Shown one piece after another: positions 33,101 to 44,840 of a DNA stretch of 64,000 nt. The notes below the pieces were generated by a model. That model made no database searches, was not told the origin of the DNA, and saw nothing but the letters and a program-made list of their open reading frames with translations. The position numbers and the translations under genes are program-made. The stretch comes from Magnaporthiopsis rhizophila (Eukaryota; Ascomycota; Sordariomycetes; Magnaporthales; Magnaporthaceae). The stretch is from NCBI GenBank assembly GCA_003049465.1, contig PYSS01000002.1:248001-312000 (forward strand). Direction: 5' to 3'. Numbering within the stretch: the stretch's first letter is position 1; each line of letters opens with the position of its first letter.

Positions 33101-33519
33101 ACTTATCACGAAACGAACCGTCCGTCACGCACGCAGCAAGTATTGATGGGTCCTTTAGCGCTGCTGTTGGAAACTTGGCACGCGCAAGTAGGCACATAGG
33201 TACTGACTGGCCAGATAGATACCTAGGTAGCCAAGTTTAATACTGGGGAGTTTGCCGAGAGCCGCCATGGTTTGAGGTTGACAAGGTCGGCCATCGACTT
33301 TAGCCAATAGCGGTGTGTCGTGTAACTTGCTTGCTTGCTATGAAATCGAGGTAGAGGGACTGACTGTTTGACGTCTTTTACACGAGTTGACTTGTGTCAA
33401 TATTTACCGGCGGCAGACGACGCCATCGTCACTTGTCCAAATGTGCAAGCGAACCCATTAGAGCACAGACGGATACCGAGCTGTTGGAGCCCCTTTACAC
33501 CTTGTGTACGGACAGTCGC

Positions 33520-33551
<32 letters not shown>
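33520..33551 (+). repeat. (GGCT)8 microsatellite
   Basis: Eight tandem GGCT units in non-coding DNA. Confidence 0.95.
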
Positions 33552-33552
<1 letters not shown>

Positions 33553-34245
33553 TAACCTGGGCGGGAAAGGACCGCAAGTTTGATCGACGTGCATTCGCAA
33601 GAAAAAAAAAAGAAAAAAAAAGCACTCACCCAGGAAACCAGCCAGACTTATCAGCCCGAAGTCGAGGCATACCGGCATACATTTTAACAGAGCCTCCCGC
33701 GACAAACCTTCGGGGATGGTCGAGTGGTTAAAGAGCGGGCTCCCAACTTTCCCAATCCCCAATCGGTCGTGAGCTTGAGTACATGTACGATCAGGTGTCC
33801 TAACTTTGGTATAGAGTTCCTGCGTCTCTGGTCGATGAAGAGAGTCTTGATAGAACCAGCAGAATCTTCCTGCGATTGAGGAGCAGCGAGCACGTTCTCC
33901 TGGCCAGGTTGCCCAGTAAGCTTTTTGCAGTGTTTTTTTTTTTCTAAAAGTAAAATTGTGCGCTTGTTACCACGAGCCAGGTGCACAGGGTTCCTATACA
34001 GAGCAAAGTAAACTCACCCGCCGGTCGTCCAATCAAGCTCACTTAAAATTACGCGCCTCTTTTTCTATCGGTCCGGTAGGCGTCGTGATACAAAGACCCA
34101 TCCGTTGAACTTGGACAGGCAAGCGGAGCCGCCCGTTTCCCGATGCATACGGGATGCGCCGAGGAGCGGTGGCAAGAAACAAAAAGAACCTAACGAAATG
34201 GCGATGGCGTTTTAGTAAACGAAATTGGATGCTAGGGGCAATAAT

Positions 34246-34249
<4 letters not shown>

Positions 34250-34279
<30 letters not shown>
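34250..34279 (+). repeat. poly(T) tract, 30 nt
   Basis: An uninterrupted run of thirty T in non-coding DNA. Confidence 0.95.
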
Positions 34280-34281
<2 letters not shown>

Positions 34282-35265
34282 GCTCTCGGGTTCATCCGCC
34301 TTGGTATATGGTATATTTCATGTACAACCACTTGCTTGCTGTGTAAAGGTACAAAGTACAGACAGATAGAAGGTGGCATACCATCCATCCAGCCTCGTCA
34401 CGGTAGTGTAGTAACCACATCCACCCATCATCCACCCATTGACAAGAGCACCACACCCCCGCCAGCCATGCCCCGGCTCTCGGCAGAAATAATCCCCATC
34501 GCAGACGTCCATCTCCTGTGAACAGAGCCTATAGCATAACGCGCGACTCATGCCCTGAAATGAAAGGGTTTTCCAGCACCAAATGACGACTAGTTCGGTA
34601 CGCGGCTTGACCTTCTGGGTCTGCGGAGCGGAGCCTTATAGATATAGCTGTAGTCACTTATACAACCAAATCTCTTATCGAGGGGCACATTGCTGTTTCT
34701 GTTAGTCCGCGTGACGATGTCCGCTATAGACAGCTTCCCATCATCTGACATGGACCTTGTCTGCATGCTCCCACACTTGATTCGATACCGGACACGGCGG
34801 GACACGAGCGCTATGCTCGAGCATCAGATATATCTACAATAACGACACACCTAATGGAGCAGCCGAGGCCGGCGCTCACCGCCTCGGACGTGGAATACAC
34901 GGAAACGCAACCGGCAGACAAGACTCGCCCTGATCAAGTGGTCCCAGCCGATTCCACGGCTCCACCATGTTGCATCGAGAACGCCACAATGCCGGCAACC
35001 AATTTTTTTTTCAACGTAATTTGCTAGTCCAAAATACCTCACCCAAGACGTCTTTCTTGGCGGCATTTTGGTAAACATCAAATCTCTCTCGGCTGTGTGG
35101 GGAAGGGTGACATCTTTCAACCTGGTCAAGGCCGAAGAATCGTTCATTTAGGCGAGGAGGAACTCCGCTTGGGATATAACAGAAAGACAAAGATACGCTG
35201 GGTTTGGTTGAGTAAGCTCCATTACACCTGTCCACTATTACTTTAAACGGCAAAAAGGACGGCGG

Positions 35266-38200
35266 CTATTTCGGAGACAGTACAACTCCTTCGTACTCCT
35301 TGCTGCGGATGAGATCAAGAGTGTGCTGGAAGTGTTTTCTGCATGCCTCGACCGACGCCGAGTCCTGCTGGCTGCCGGCAAAGTTGGAGTGGATAAGCTC
35401 GATGAGACCGTTGAGGTACTTGGTAGTTACCTTTTGAGTTGGGGCGTGAGTTTGCTCGTTAGCTATCCTGGTCTGGGGGCCGTGGCTGGCAGTGGGGCAA
35501 GCGGCAGAGGGAGAACAACTCACCGATTCGTTCCGCTGGTCAAAGTAGTAGACGTATCGGTCGAGAATCTCGACAAACAGCTCGATCGACGTGGCCGTCT
35601 CCATACATGAGTCGGCCACCCGGAGGGCCCGCTGGAGACACTCGAGTACGCGCTTGCCATCGCGGTATAGCTGTGCCGTTGGATGTTTCTTGTCAGACAT
35701 AGCTTCTTTCAACCTACACGCATGTCTAGTAGAATCAGGGGCAGGGGCAACAAAGTATAGATACTGACCTCGGCATCCTCGCCTTCGTCGTTCGCCGCAA
35801 TGGGCGTGGCCCACCACAGATGGCTGGCCAGGTACACGGCACGGCACTGGTCCGGCTTGCGCAGCAGCTTGCTGGCGTGCTGGGCGCATTTCGTAATGAG
35901 GGTGTCGTAGTTCTCCTTGCCAAAGTTGCGCGTCTGGTGCAGGGAGCTGGCGACGACGCACACGGCCTGAAATTGCGCCTTGGAGTCGGATACGGCCTCC
36001 TCGTACACCGTAAAGGCCTGCGCGAAGAACTCGTAGGCCACTTCCTCGAAGCCGGCCGCGTCGGCCGACTGGCCGCAAGCGCAAAAGAGCCGCAGCGAGA
36101 GCTCCGCCGCGCCCGCGCCGTTGACGCGCGCGTATAGCGTCGAGATAGTCGAGTGTAGGAACTTGAATAGCGCTGACGACTGTGATGACCAGTTATCGTC
36201 GTAGTGCTCGCGCGCCTTGAACCGGCGCGCCAGCTTCATGCCTGCCGTCACCAGCGGTGGTGTCGTTGTCCTGATGCGGTCGTTGCCCTCGCCGTACGAC
36301 TTGCGCGTCATCTGCAGCAGCCGGAACTGCGTGTCGTTATCCTCCGAGTGTAGCAGGTGCACCATGCGCGCCAGCCAGCCCTGCTCCTCCATGGTCTCCT
36401 CCGTCTCCGTCGCCCGCTGCCTTGGCTGAACAACACCCGGGTACCCTGCCGGCGGGTGTGAGCCCTCCTTGATAAGCACCTTCATGATCTCCAGCACATT
36501 CTCCAGCTGTTCTGGCGTGGATATGAGCGTGTGGTTGCGAAGGAGATTCCTGGCCACCTCACCCGCCACGGCTCGACGTGTGGGGTACGTTTGCGCCTGG
36601 AACAGAGGCACAAAAGTGGGCAGCGCCAAAGCCGTAAAGAGACTGACGTAGCGTTTGAGAGGGGCCTGTAGCAGCGCAAGAAGGCTTTGCTGTGCCGGGG
36701 GAGCATGCAACTCAGGGCTGTTGGCGTGTTCCCTGACCTTGGAATTGGCGTAATCTAGCACCTGGTCGACGTAGTCCAGGCGCTCGGGATAGATGTTAAG
36801 CGCGAGATTGACTAGCGATACCAACAGGGCGATCGTGTCTTGGATGGGGAGGTGCTGTGCCTGCACGAGATTCTTCACCTGCCCAAAGAATATCTCGTAG
36901 AGCTTCACATTCTCTGGGATGCCCCTGTGCTTCTTGACACTCTCTGCACCGTTCTCCCCTTCTCTGGCCTCGCCGTCGGCCTCCTTACCATTCACGGCCG
37001 TGGCCTCGCTGTCTGCTATTGACTCGGCCGCCTCGGTCTCACCGCTGGCCGTCGCGTCAGGCTTGGGTGCTTCTTCGCCGTCGGTCTTGACTGTGTCTTC
37101 GTCCTTCTGCTCCGAGGGCCCCTTGTCGGTCTCTGGCTGCGGCGGTGGAGCCGCCTCGGCCTGCTCTTTTGCCAACTTCGTCTTCTCCAGTAGCTCCGCC
37201 AGCCCGTCTTCCTCCATCTTTCCCCTGTCCTCCTCTGGCTCGTTCTGGGACTCGCGCTCCGCATAGTCAGACAGCCTGTCCATCAGGCCAATGACGATGG
37301 CCTTGACGTTGACGTGGGGGTTCAGTCGCGAGACGGCAGCCAGGAACTGATCGAGCGTGTGCAGATGGTACTCGTCCGGGAAGACCTGGGTGATGACCTC
37401 GAGCAGATACTCCTGAGCCAGCACGTCGCGACACTGAACGACCTGTTCGAGGAGTGGCGCGAGGATGGCGGTCTTGTACGCCTCAAGGTCAACCAGCTGG
37501 CTCAGGCGCACAAGGTTGGACCCCACCAGAAGCTGCAGCTCCTTGCGCTCCTGCGTCCGCTGTTCCCTCTCCCTGGAGTGGCCCTGGTGCTGGAGGCGCA
37601 CCCACAGCTTGTTCATCTCGACAAAGTTGGTCAGGACAAAGTTGATCGAGTCTTGCAGGTTGCCCTCGGGACCGTCGCCCTCGCCGGTTGGCAGGAAGTC
37701 GCGAGCCTGGCCTGTGAGGTAGTAGCGCAGGAAGAGGCCGCGGATGGGGTGCTGGACGCCACGGCTCATATCCATCATGTCCTTCATGAGCTCCTTGACG
37801 GGCGCTGCGTCGATGGCCATATAGGCGGTGCCGACGGTGATCATGAGATACAGGCGGGGGATTATATTGCCGGCATACTGGACGAGCTCGTACAGGTCGG
37901 CAAGGTGGTTGACGGGGTGGTTCTCGCGGAGATGGACCGATAGGTAGCGCAGCGCATCGAACACGGACATGTATAGCTCGTAGTACTGCTTGGGGCCTAG
38001 ACTGCTTGTTCGAAGCTCCGAGACGAGCGTGGAGCTGGAGCGCAGCGGAATTCAGCGCATTAGCTCGCCGTGGCCTGGATTGGATGCCCGACGACGCGTC
38101 GCCACGGCGCCCATCACACCGTTGGCCGGGGCCGCCGCCGAAGGACCTCGGCCGGCGCCAATGGGGGCACGTCGGGCAAGGAGAGAGCTTGCTTACCAGC

Positions 38201-38333
38201 ACTTCAGGGCGTCCATGAGCTTGCCCGGGGTGTCCAGGCACTTGCGCATCATCGCAGTCTGCTGGCGCACAGCGATCAAGGCATCCTCGAGCAGGCGGGC
38301 CTGGTCCTCGGGCGGAGCGGGAACGGAGGCCAT
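35266..38333 (-). CDS. VPS35: retromer subunit Vps35
   Basis: The cargo-binding scaffold of retromer, which returns receptors from endosomes to the Golgi. Four exons: complement(join(35266..35430,35524..35688,35769..38034,38197..38333)), 910 residues. Exon 1 encodes MASVPAPPEDQARLLEDALI and KCLDTPGKLMDALKC; splicing restores CSTLVSELRTSSLGPKQYYELY. The Vps26-binding PRLYL motif is at about 105-109. The long alpha-solenoid follows, interrupted by an acidic, Ala/Glu/Ser-rich loop at about 320-400. Exon 3 has LYRDGKRVLECLQRALRVADSCMETA and exon 4 ends QYEGVVL-like (SKEYEGVVLSPK). The acceptor of intron 2 was chosen at 35689 (AAG|AAA) for frame; other AG sites within 40 nt cannot be excluded and would change only a few residues before LYRDG. 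Identity is certain; that one junction is not. Confidence 0.95.
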
Positions 38334-39277
38334 GGTCGGCGCAATCTTGCCCGAGCGGCGTGGGGCTCGGCGGACGATAGCTCTCACGGTGGGTGGCCTG
38401 GTCTGCCCTGCGGCCTCGGCGGAGAAGGGGGGTGACAGAGGTCGAGCGGCGGCGGTCAGACAGCGAGCATAGACGGCGGAGGGCTGTGGCGGCGACAATG
38501 GGGAGGAGTGGGTGTGGTGGATTTGTTTGGATCCGATGACGACGCAGCCGCTCTCACAACGGACGCACGATTGAACAGGAGCCTCAGCAGGCGGGTGGGC
38601 CTCGCCAAAACCAGCTTCAGGCGGTTGCTCCAGCTTGAACGGGCCCGCAGCTTTGCCAATTGGAGGATGATCTATCTATCAGTCATTTGATGAGGTAATC
38701 TGCCATGAGCTTTTTCATCGACACGTGATCCGACCGCCCCTTTTCCTCAACCCGCGACTCCAACGCAAGAAAGCCTCGCGACTTTTCTTTTATATGTAGA
38801 TGCTCACCTCCTCATATACATGGATACCGAGGTGACTACTCGCCAGTAAGATAGTATCAGGGAACCTTTGTCGGTGCTGTTCTCGTGCACAAAATTCCTG
38901 CACCATTACCTCATCGCTGAATGTTATTGAACTAGCCCCTGAATCTTGGAATGCGGCCGCACTAAAAACAAACTACCATACAAGTAAAGACCAAGGGGCG
39001 GCCAAAACAAGCGCCGGGACACATCTAAAAATCCCCTCTTCGTCGTGGCCATTAATTCTATCAACTAAGCTCTCGTCAAGTGGATCTGATTGGCAAACGC
39101 ATCTATCTCATAGCTCTCGTGTGAAGCTATTCCTACTCTGCGGCGCCTTTGCGCAGGTCGTGGATCAGTGGCGCTCTGACCGATCAAGACAAGCCCTTCT
39201 AAATACTGGAATCCCAATCAAATGTATATCCGGCAACATATCCTCCGTGTTGTAGGCAAAGCCCCAGGACTTGCTTC
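38334..39277. other. intergenic, no gene recognised
   Basis: A 944-bp region with the VPS35 promoter and the 3' end of the DUF4246 gene. No coding signal is seen. Confidence 0.6.
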
Positions 39278-41862
39278 TTAATGCTCGCAAAAGTTGTACG
39301 TAGTTTCGTACCAGTACGAGTTCACCTCATCACTGTACCGCGAGCGCTCAGACATCAGATCTAGCCGATGTTTCCGGGCCTCCTCCTCACTCATGAGCGT
39401 GTCGTCATCCTTCGAGTAGTTTTGGATGATGTGCACCAGCTCCTCAGGGAGCCGGGGCGCCTTGGGACCAATCGTGGCCTCGTCTCCAGGGGAGGCCATC
39501 TCGCCGGCCAGCTTATCCCCAACCGACTCGGCCTGACGGAGAACCAGGCGGAACAGCTCAGGAGGGAACTTCGTCACCGCCTCCTTGCGGGCTGTTGTGG
39601 ATGCGCCGAGGACTGCCTCAGCCCACCAAGACCGCTGCTGCGGAGGCACGTTTGCCGTCGAGATGATGCGTCTATGGGGGTCCACGAGCCACAGAGCGAT
39701 GAAGCGTCGATGGCCCGGCTTGGTAGGGTCCGCCAACCGGAAGGATGAAACTCGATGCTGGCTAAAGAGACGATGGGCTGTTAGAAGCAGGCAGTGGAGA
39801 GCAATTTTTTTTTTCTTTTACATGACAATGGCGCGACGTGCATATAACTGTGTCGACTCAAGAGTACGTAGAGCACAACTTACAAAACATTGGGGAATGC
39901 AAGCAGCCGACCTTGCTTGGTCTCGACGGAGCCGTAATTCTGAAGGCAGGGTGCATTTGAGCCATCGCCGACATGGGTTCCATAAACTTGTTCATGCCAA
40001 TCGAACTCGCCCTGCTCATATGGGGTATTTTCGTGGACATCTTCATGATCGGTCGGCATGCGGAATGCGAGATGAGCGGGGGTGATATTCTCGCTATCCA
40101 GGTAGTACAGGGCCGTGGCGCAGATGCATTCGTTCATTTGCCCCTCGACCTGTTTGACCAAGCGTGGTTCGTTAGGAAAAAAGAGTGTTGCGCGGTCTTG
40201 CGATATGAGTAAATGGACGGTAAAAGAGGTAGAACTTACATGCCAGCTTCCAGCGGGGAACACGGGCTTATCCGGGGTGAGCTCGATCGATGCCATCTTG
40301 ACAATGACCTGGAGCCCCGAGTCCTTGAACCTGGTGGCAAGCCGGCACTCGGCGGGGACCTGGTACGTCCGGTCGTCGTCCTTCGGGTTTCCGGGCTCTG
40401 GGTGCACAGCCTTTCGCAGAACCCTCCACTTTTGCTCCGTCTCGGACCTCCAGTCATAGTAACTGGGCTCAAGCAGGCGGGCATCGACGTGCATGTCGGC
40501 ACATTCTTCCATATCGGCAGGATTCCATCTGTCAAAAGTCGAGTCCCAGCGGATAGTGAATCAGAATACATTCTCGCGCGAAGCTGATGGTCTCCAAGAC
40601 ACGGAATCCTGGGAACTCACTCTTCATCCTGCGCAGGGATGCGCACCGAGCGTCGGCCGTGTCCATGGGTCCTTTTGCTCCGGCCAAAGGTCTCGGCGAC
40701 AAGGCACTGTTCCCACAGAGGAATCGAAGTTGCGATGAGCTGCTCGAGTGCCCTGTACGTCCGAGCATATTTTTGTGGGTGGAGGTTGTTGATGTAGCTG
40801 GTGAATTTCACGGTGCCGTCGTTTTGGAAGGCGACGTTACTTGGTAGCCACTGGAACGTGTCCGACCCTAGCTTGAAGTTAGGCGAGGAATTTCTTGACT
40901 GACCGTGCTGATCCACGGCTCCCCGTTCGCAACATGGAGCGGCCTTTCCAGCCGATACTCACAGAAGTCTTGGGGCACGTTGTCCGAGTGTATGCCACCC
41001 CAGCGGTACCTCGGCCTGCGATACCTGACGGTCTCGACTTCATCTTCCTTGGCCAAGACCTCGCCCTTGCCAGCCCAACGGGCGATGGCGTCGGCTACGC
41101 CAACAACCTCGTGCCTAAACACGCGAGTCCTGCCGTAGACTAGCGGATACATCGAAGGGTGCACCAGATTCTGGACTTTCTCGTCGGTTCGGGGATGCCA
41201 GTCCGGCGATGATGCCTGGTCAGCCTTGAGCCTCGCAAAGGACGCTTGGAGTTCGGCACGAAGCGCAGGGGTGACGAGCGTGTCGGACTTGGCAACCGAG
41301 GCTCCAAGATCGAGCGTGACAACGACGCCCGTCTCCTCAAAGTGTCGAGCTTTGGCCCGGAGCTCCTCAACGCACTAGAAAGAGATGATGTTAGAGGCGG
41401 GACTGTTGGTAGATGGCGCCTTCTTTGAGCAGAAAAATCAATCAAACAGACCCAGTCGAATGCCTTCTCGGACATGAGTCCGACCGAGTTCAGTACCGGC
41501 GCCACGTATCTCGGGTGTTCATCCGGATCTGCAGGATCCTCTGTCTTGAACGACGTGCTCTGATCCCAGAACACCTCGTCTGGAATAGCAAGCGCATCTT
41601 TGCGCCACTTGGCCACAATCGCGTCGTCAAAGACCTTTTTGTGCCATTCCGGCTTGTCCGTGAGGGCTTCCATGACGATCATCATGGCGACCTCGCGGAC
41701 AGTGACAAGCGGAGACGTGTGTCGAAATGTCTCCGAGTGCACGCCCATGGGATATATCGACTTTTCCCCGACGGCTTCATGCCCACCTTCGTCCAGCGGA
41801 TCCCAGAATCGCAGTGGGAGACCCATGCCTGGGTATTTGTGAGTGGGGGCTGCCTCTGTCAT
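39278..41862 (-). CDS. DUF4246 family protein, function unknown
   Basis: Six exons: complement(join(39278..39761,39884..40149,40240..40528,40621..40867,40963..41374,41452..41862)), 702 residues. The family pattern is clear: DWHPRTDEKVQNLVHPSMYP, FQWLPSNVAF, TSYINNLHPQKYARTY, SGLQVIVKMASIELTPDKPVFPAGSWHVEGQMNECICATALYYLDSENITPAHLAFR and RRFIALWLVDPHRRIIST. Junctions restore FDW-CVEELRAKA, DEEWNPADMEEC and NVFQHRVSSF. Intron 2 (GTGAGT to CTAG, 95 nt) is preferred over two nearer donors because it fits phase and gives WSDTFQWLP. DUF4246 proteins occur in fungi and some bacteria; their biochemical role is not established. The conserved HVEG and LVDPHRR segments resemble ligands of a jelly-roll oxygenase fold, but that is speculation. 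No signal peptide or membrane segment. Confidence 0.88.
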
Positions 41863-43102
41863 GGCGTTGATGGCCGATGTTTTCTTGTCTGAGTTGGATG
41901 AGGATGAAGTGCAAGGGTTTGAAGAGGTGGTGGCCCAAAGATGGCTCCCTCTGGCTTGAGCAGAAGTTGCTGCTTTGAGGTGAAGGGCGAGAGAGAAATG
42001 GTATTTATGCTCGCTGTAAGCCCCTGGCAGAAGAATTTAGTCAACAGCTGCCTGCCTGGTGAGGAGGACAAAAACAGCAAAGCCAGGGTTGGGTGTCTCG
42101 TGCTCTCTTCTGAACAGCAGCCACCGAACTGTCGGTGAAGCTGTGAGGGACTCCGTGAGTTTGAGTGCATCCAGTACCAGGCTGCTCTTGCGCGCTTGAA
42201 TGTGCGGCTGAAATGGTGATACTGGCTGTGGCAGCAATTGCCCCGCATTGGCGAGCGCCAGTCCGGCTGGGGGCATCGGCTGGGCGGTTTTTGGGATTTT
42301 TAGGCACCCGCTGGACCGGAAGTCAAATCATGGGCTTAGCGGCGGCGTGGTGTGACCGCCCGATGAGATTTGATCTGAGGGGACAGGAAGTCGCGATGGG
42401 GCTTGGTTGGGAGACTCGATTGCTTTGTCTTCCAGCCACCTGTTTCGACGCCACTCCAAACATATGCGTTCACACGGTTCGGGCTCTTTCAGAAACATAA
42501 GGGACACCGTCGTTCATTAAGACAACACCTTCCATGTCTCCGGCTCTCCCGGCTGGCCGGAGAGTATCCATCGCGGGCCAAGCCTAAATTGATGCCGAAG
42601 ACCCTGCAGCTGTGGGCCAATCTCAGCCGATGCCCAGCTCTTGGCCAGGTCTCTCCACCTGGCGGACAGGCATTCAGGCACGCGATGTCGCGCTGTAGTC
42701 AGAACGGCACAACAATTGAAAGCACGGACGGACGGGAGTTGACGCGCCAGGATCGAGCTTGACCGACCTTTCCGCGCCGCTGCGCTGCGCTATTTCCTTT
42801 CTCCAATGCACCTGTAGTCCTTGTCCTGATAACCAGCAGATTATCACTTGCACTCCTTCGAGCCGGCTTCGAATTGTTTGTTTTATTGCGCTGACGTCTG
42901 ATTCTATTCCTTTGCTCGTCATACCTACCTTTTTTGCAACTGTACTGCTCCAGCAGACGCGCCATTGCCCATCCTCTGCAAACTGTCCACAAGCACTCCA
43001 GTCGCCAGAGCTCGCTTGTGCTGCAGCCCGTGGAATAAAACCACATCCCATTGGGCAGCCCAGCCCCTGTTCAAAGTGCTCTGTACCACCAGACAAACGC
43101 CA
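41863..43102. promoter_or_regulatory. divergent intergenic region between DUF4246 and PCS60 genes
   Basis: A 1.24-kb spacer between two outward-facing genes, so both promoters lie here. On the minus strand GCATAAATACC at 42000-42010, about 140 nt upstream of the DUF4246 ATG, is TATA-like. The last 138 bases (from an ATG at 42965) stay open in frame with PCS60. Confidence 0.45.
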
Positions 43103-44840
43103 ATGGCGCCGCCAGCTACTCTCAAGGACGCCACCCAGGGCGTCAGCCCGGACGCCACGGCCGTCATAATTCCCTCGTCCCGGGGCCCCGAGGCCGCCCT
43201 GACGGCGTCGTACCGGCGGCTGGCCGCCGATGTTTCGGGCTTCCAGGCCAAGCTGGCCGCCCTGGGCATCACCCACGGCTCGGCCGTGTCCATCGCCACC
43301 GTTAACTCGTACGAGTTCATCGTGTCCTTCCTGGCCGCCAGCTGGCAGCGTGCCGTGGCTGCACCCTTGAACCCGGCCTACAAGCAGGCCGAGTTCGAGT
43401 TCTACATCGAGGACGTCGGCTCCGCCGTCGTGCTCGTGCCCCGCGGAGCCTTTGATGCCGCCAGCCCGGCCGTCAAAGCTGCCCGCCGCTTCAATGCCGC
43501 TATCGCGGAGTGCTACTGGGACGAAGGCAAGGGTGAAGTCGCCCTCGATGTCAAGGACTACGGCCTGCTCAAGGGTAAGGGCGGCCAACAGGTCTTGGAG
43601 CCGCAACCCGATGATGTTGCTCTTGTGTTGCACACAAGGTGAGTGTCCTTGTCTTTCTACCCCAGCATCCATGTTGATTGTGCTGAGACTAATCGTCTTT
43701 CACTGCTTCAAGCGGCACAACGTCCCGTCCCAAGGTGGTGCCATTGACACACCGGAACCTGACCAGGACCATGAGTATGTGCTTCTTGACAGTCTTCTTC
43801 TCATGGGCTTACCCCTACATACCTAGGTAGCTATCTATACACATGCTAACATGACCTCAACAGGCAACATCAAAAACACGTACAAGCTGACGCCGGCGGA
43901 CCGCACAATCCTGGTTATGCCGCTGTTCCACGTACACGGCCTTCTTTGCGGTCTTTTGGCCCCTCTCTTCTCGGGCGGCTCCATAGTGGTGCCGACAAAG
44001 TTCTCGGCCACCAACTTCTGGCGCGACTTCGCCGCCCACGGCGCCAACTGGTACACGGCCGTGCCCACCATCCACCAGATCCTGCTCAAGCACCCGGTCC
44101 CAAACCCGCTCCCGCGCATCCGCTTCATCCGCTCCTGCTCCTCGCCGCTGTCCCCCACGGCCTTCGCCCAGCTCGAGACCACGTTCAAGGCCCCCGTTCT
44201 CGAGGCCTACGCCATGACCGAGGCCGCGCACCAGATGACGTCCAACCCCCTGCCCGACGTCGGCAGGCGCAAGCCTGGAAGTGTCGGCGTGGGCCAGGGC
44301 GTCGAGGTGCGCATCCTGGACGACAAGGGCGACGAGGTGGCCCGGGGCTCCGAGGGCGAGATCTGCATCCGCGGCGAGAACGTTACCAAGGGCTACCTCA
44401 ACAACGCAGAGGCCAACGCGGGCGCCTTCACCAAGGGCGGCTTTTTCCGCACCGGGGACCAGGGCAAGATGGACGAGGACGGCTACCTGATCATCACGGG
44501 CCGCATTAAGGAGCTCATCAACAAGGCCGGCGAGAAGATCTCGCCCATCGAGCTCGACAACGTCCTGGCCCGCCACCCGACCGTGTCCGAGGCCGTCAGC
44601 TTCGCCATCCCCGACGACATGTACGGCCAGGAGGTGGCCGTCGCCGTCGTGCTCAAGCCGGGCGCCAGGCTCGGCCAGGACGAGCTGCGGGCCTGGGTCG
44701 CGGACAAGCTGGCAAAATTCAAGGTGCCCAAGAAGATCTACTTCACCGACGTCATGCCCAAGACGGCCACGGGCAAGATCCAGCGCCGCATCGTGGCCGA
44801 GGAGATGCAGAAGCAGGACGCCAAGACGGCGAAGCTGTAA
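43103..44840 (+). CDS. PCS60: peroxisomal AMP-forming acyl/oxalyl-CoA synthetase, Pcs60 type
   Basis: Adenylates a carboxylic acid and forms its CoA thioester; yeast Pcs60 and plant AAE3 use oxalate. The coding sequence is join(43103..43638,43713..43774,43864..44840), 524 residues. The start at 43103 gives MAPPATLKDATQGVSPDATA. The phosphate loop HTSGTTSRPKVVPLTHRN is rebuilt across intron 1 (GTGAGT); intron 2 (GTATGT) joins RTMSNIKNTY. Further signatures: MPLFHVHGL, the YAMTEAAHQMTSNPLP core typical of the Pcs60/AAE3 branch, FFRTGDQGKMDEDGYLIITGR, GEKISPIELDNV and the catalytic lysine in TATGKIQRR. The protein ends in AKL, a PTS1 peroxisomal signal. Intron 2 contains a TACCTAGGTAG palindrome. 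An in-frame ATG 46 codons upstream would add an acid-free extension. Exact substrate is inferred from family. Confidence 0.93.

Larger units (their letters stand above)
30167..35265. other. gene-poor 5.1-kb region
   Basis: Between the DUF1996 start and the VPS35 stop I find no supportable gene on either strand. Content: promoter of the DUF1996 gene, a tetranucleotide repeat, a 30-T run, A-rich tracts and a TACCTAGGTAG motif at 33220-33230. A type-II-tRNA-like A box near 33719 has no matching B box. Confidence 0.5.

Noticed and set aside
33700..33780. tRNA-like A box (TGGTCGAGTGGTTAAAG)
   Set aside because: Resembles the D arm of type-II tRNAs, but no anticodon stem pairs and there is no GGTTCRA B box at a suitable distance. 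At most a relic.
40868..40899. A 32-nt intron 2 in the DUF4246 gene
   Set aside because: Phase fits but it is too short for splicing. A stronger GTGAGT donor at 40962 gives a 95-nt intron in the same phase.
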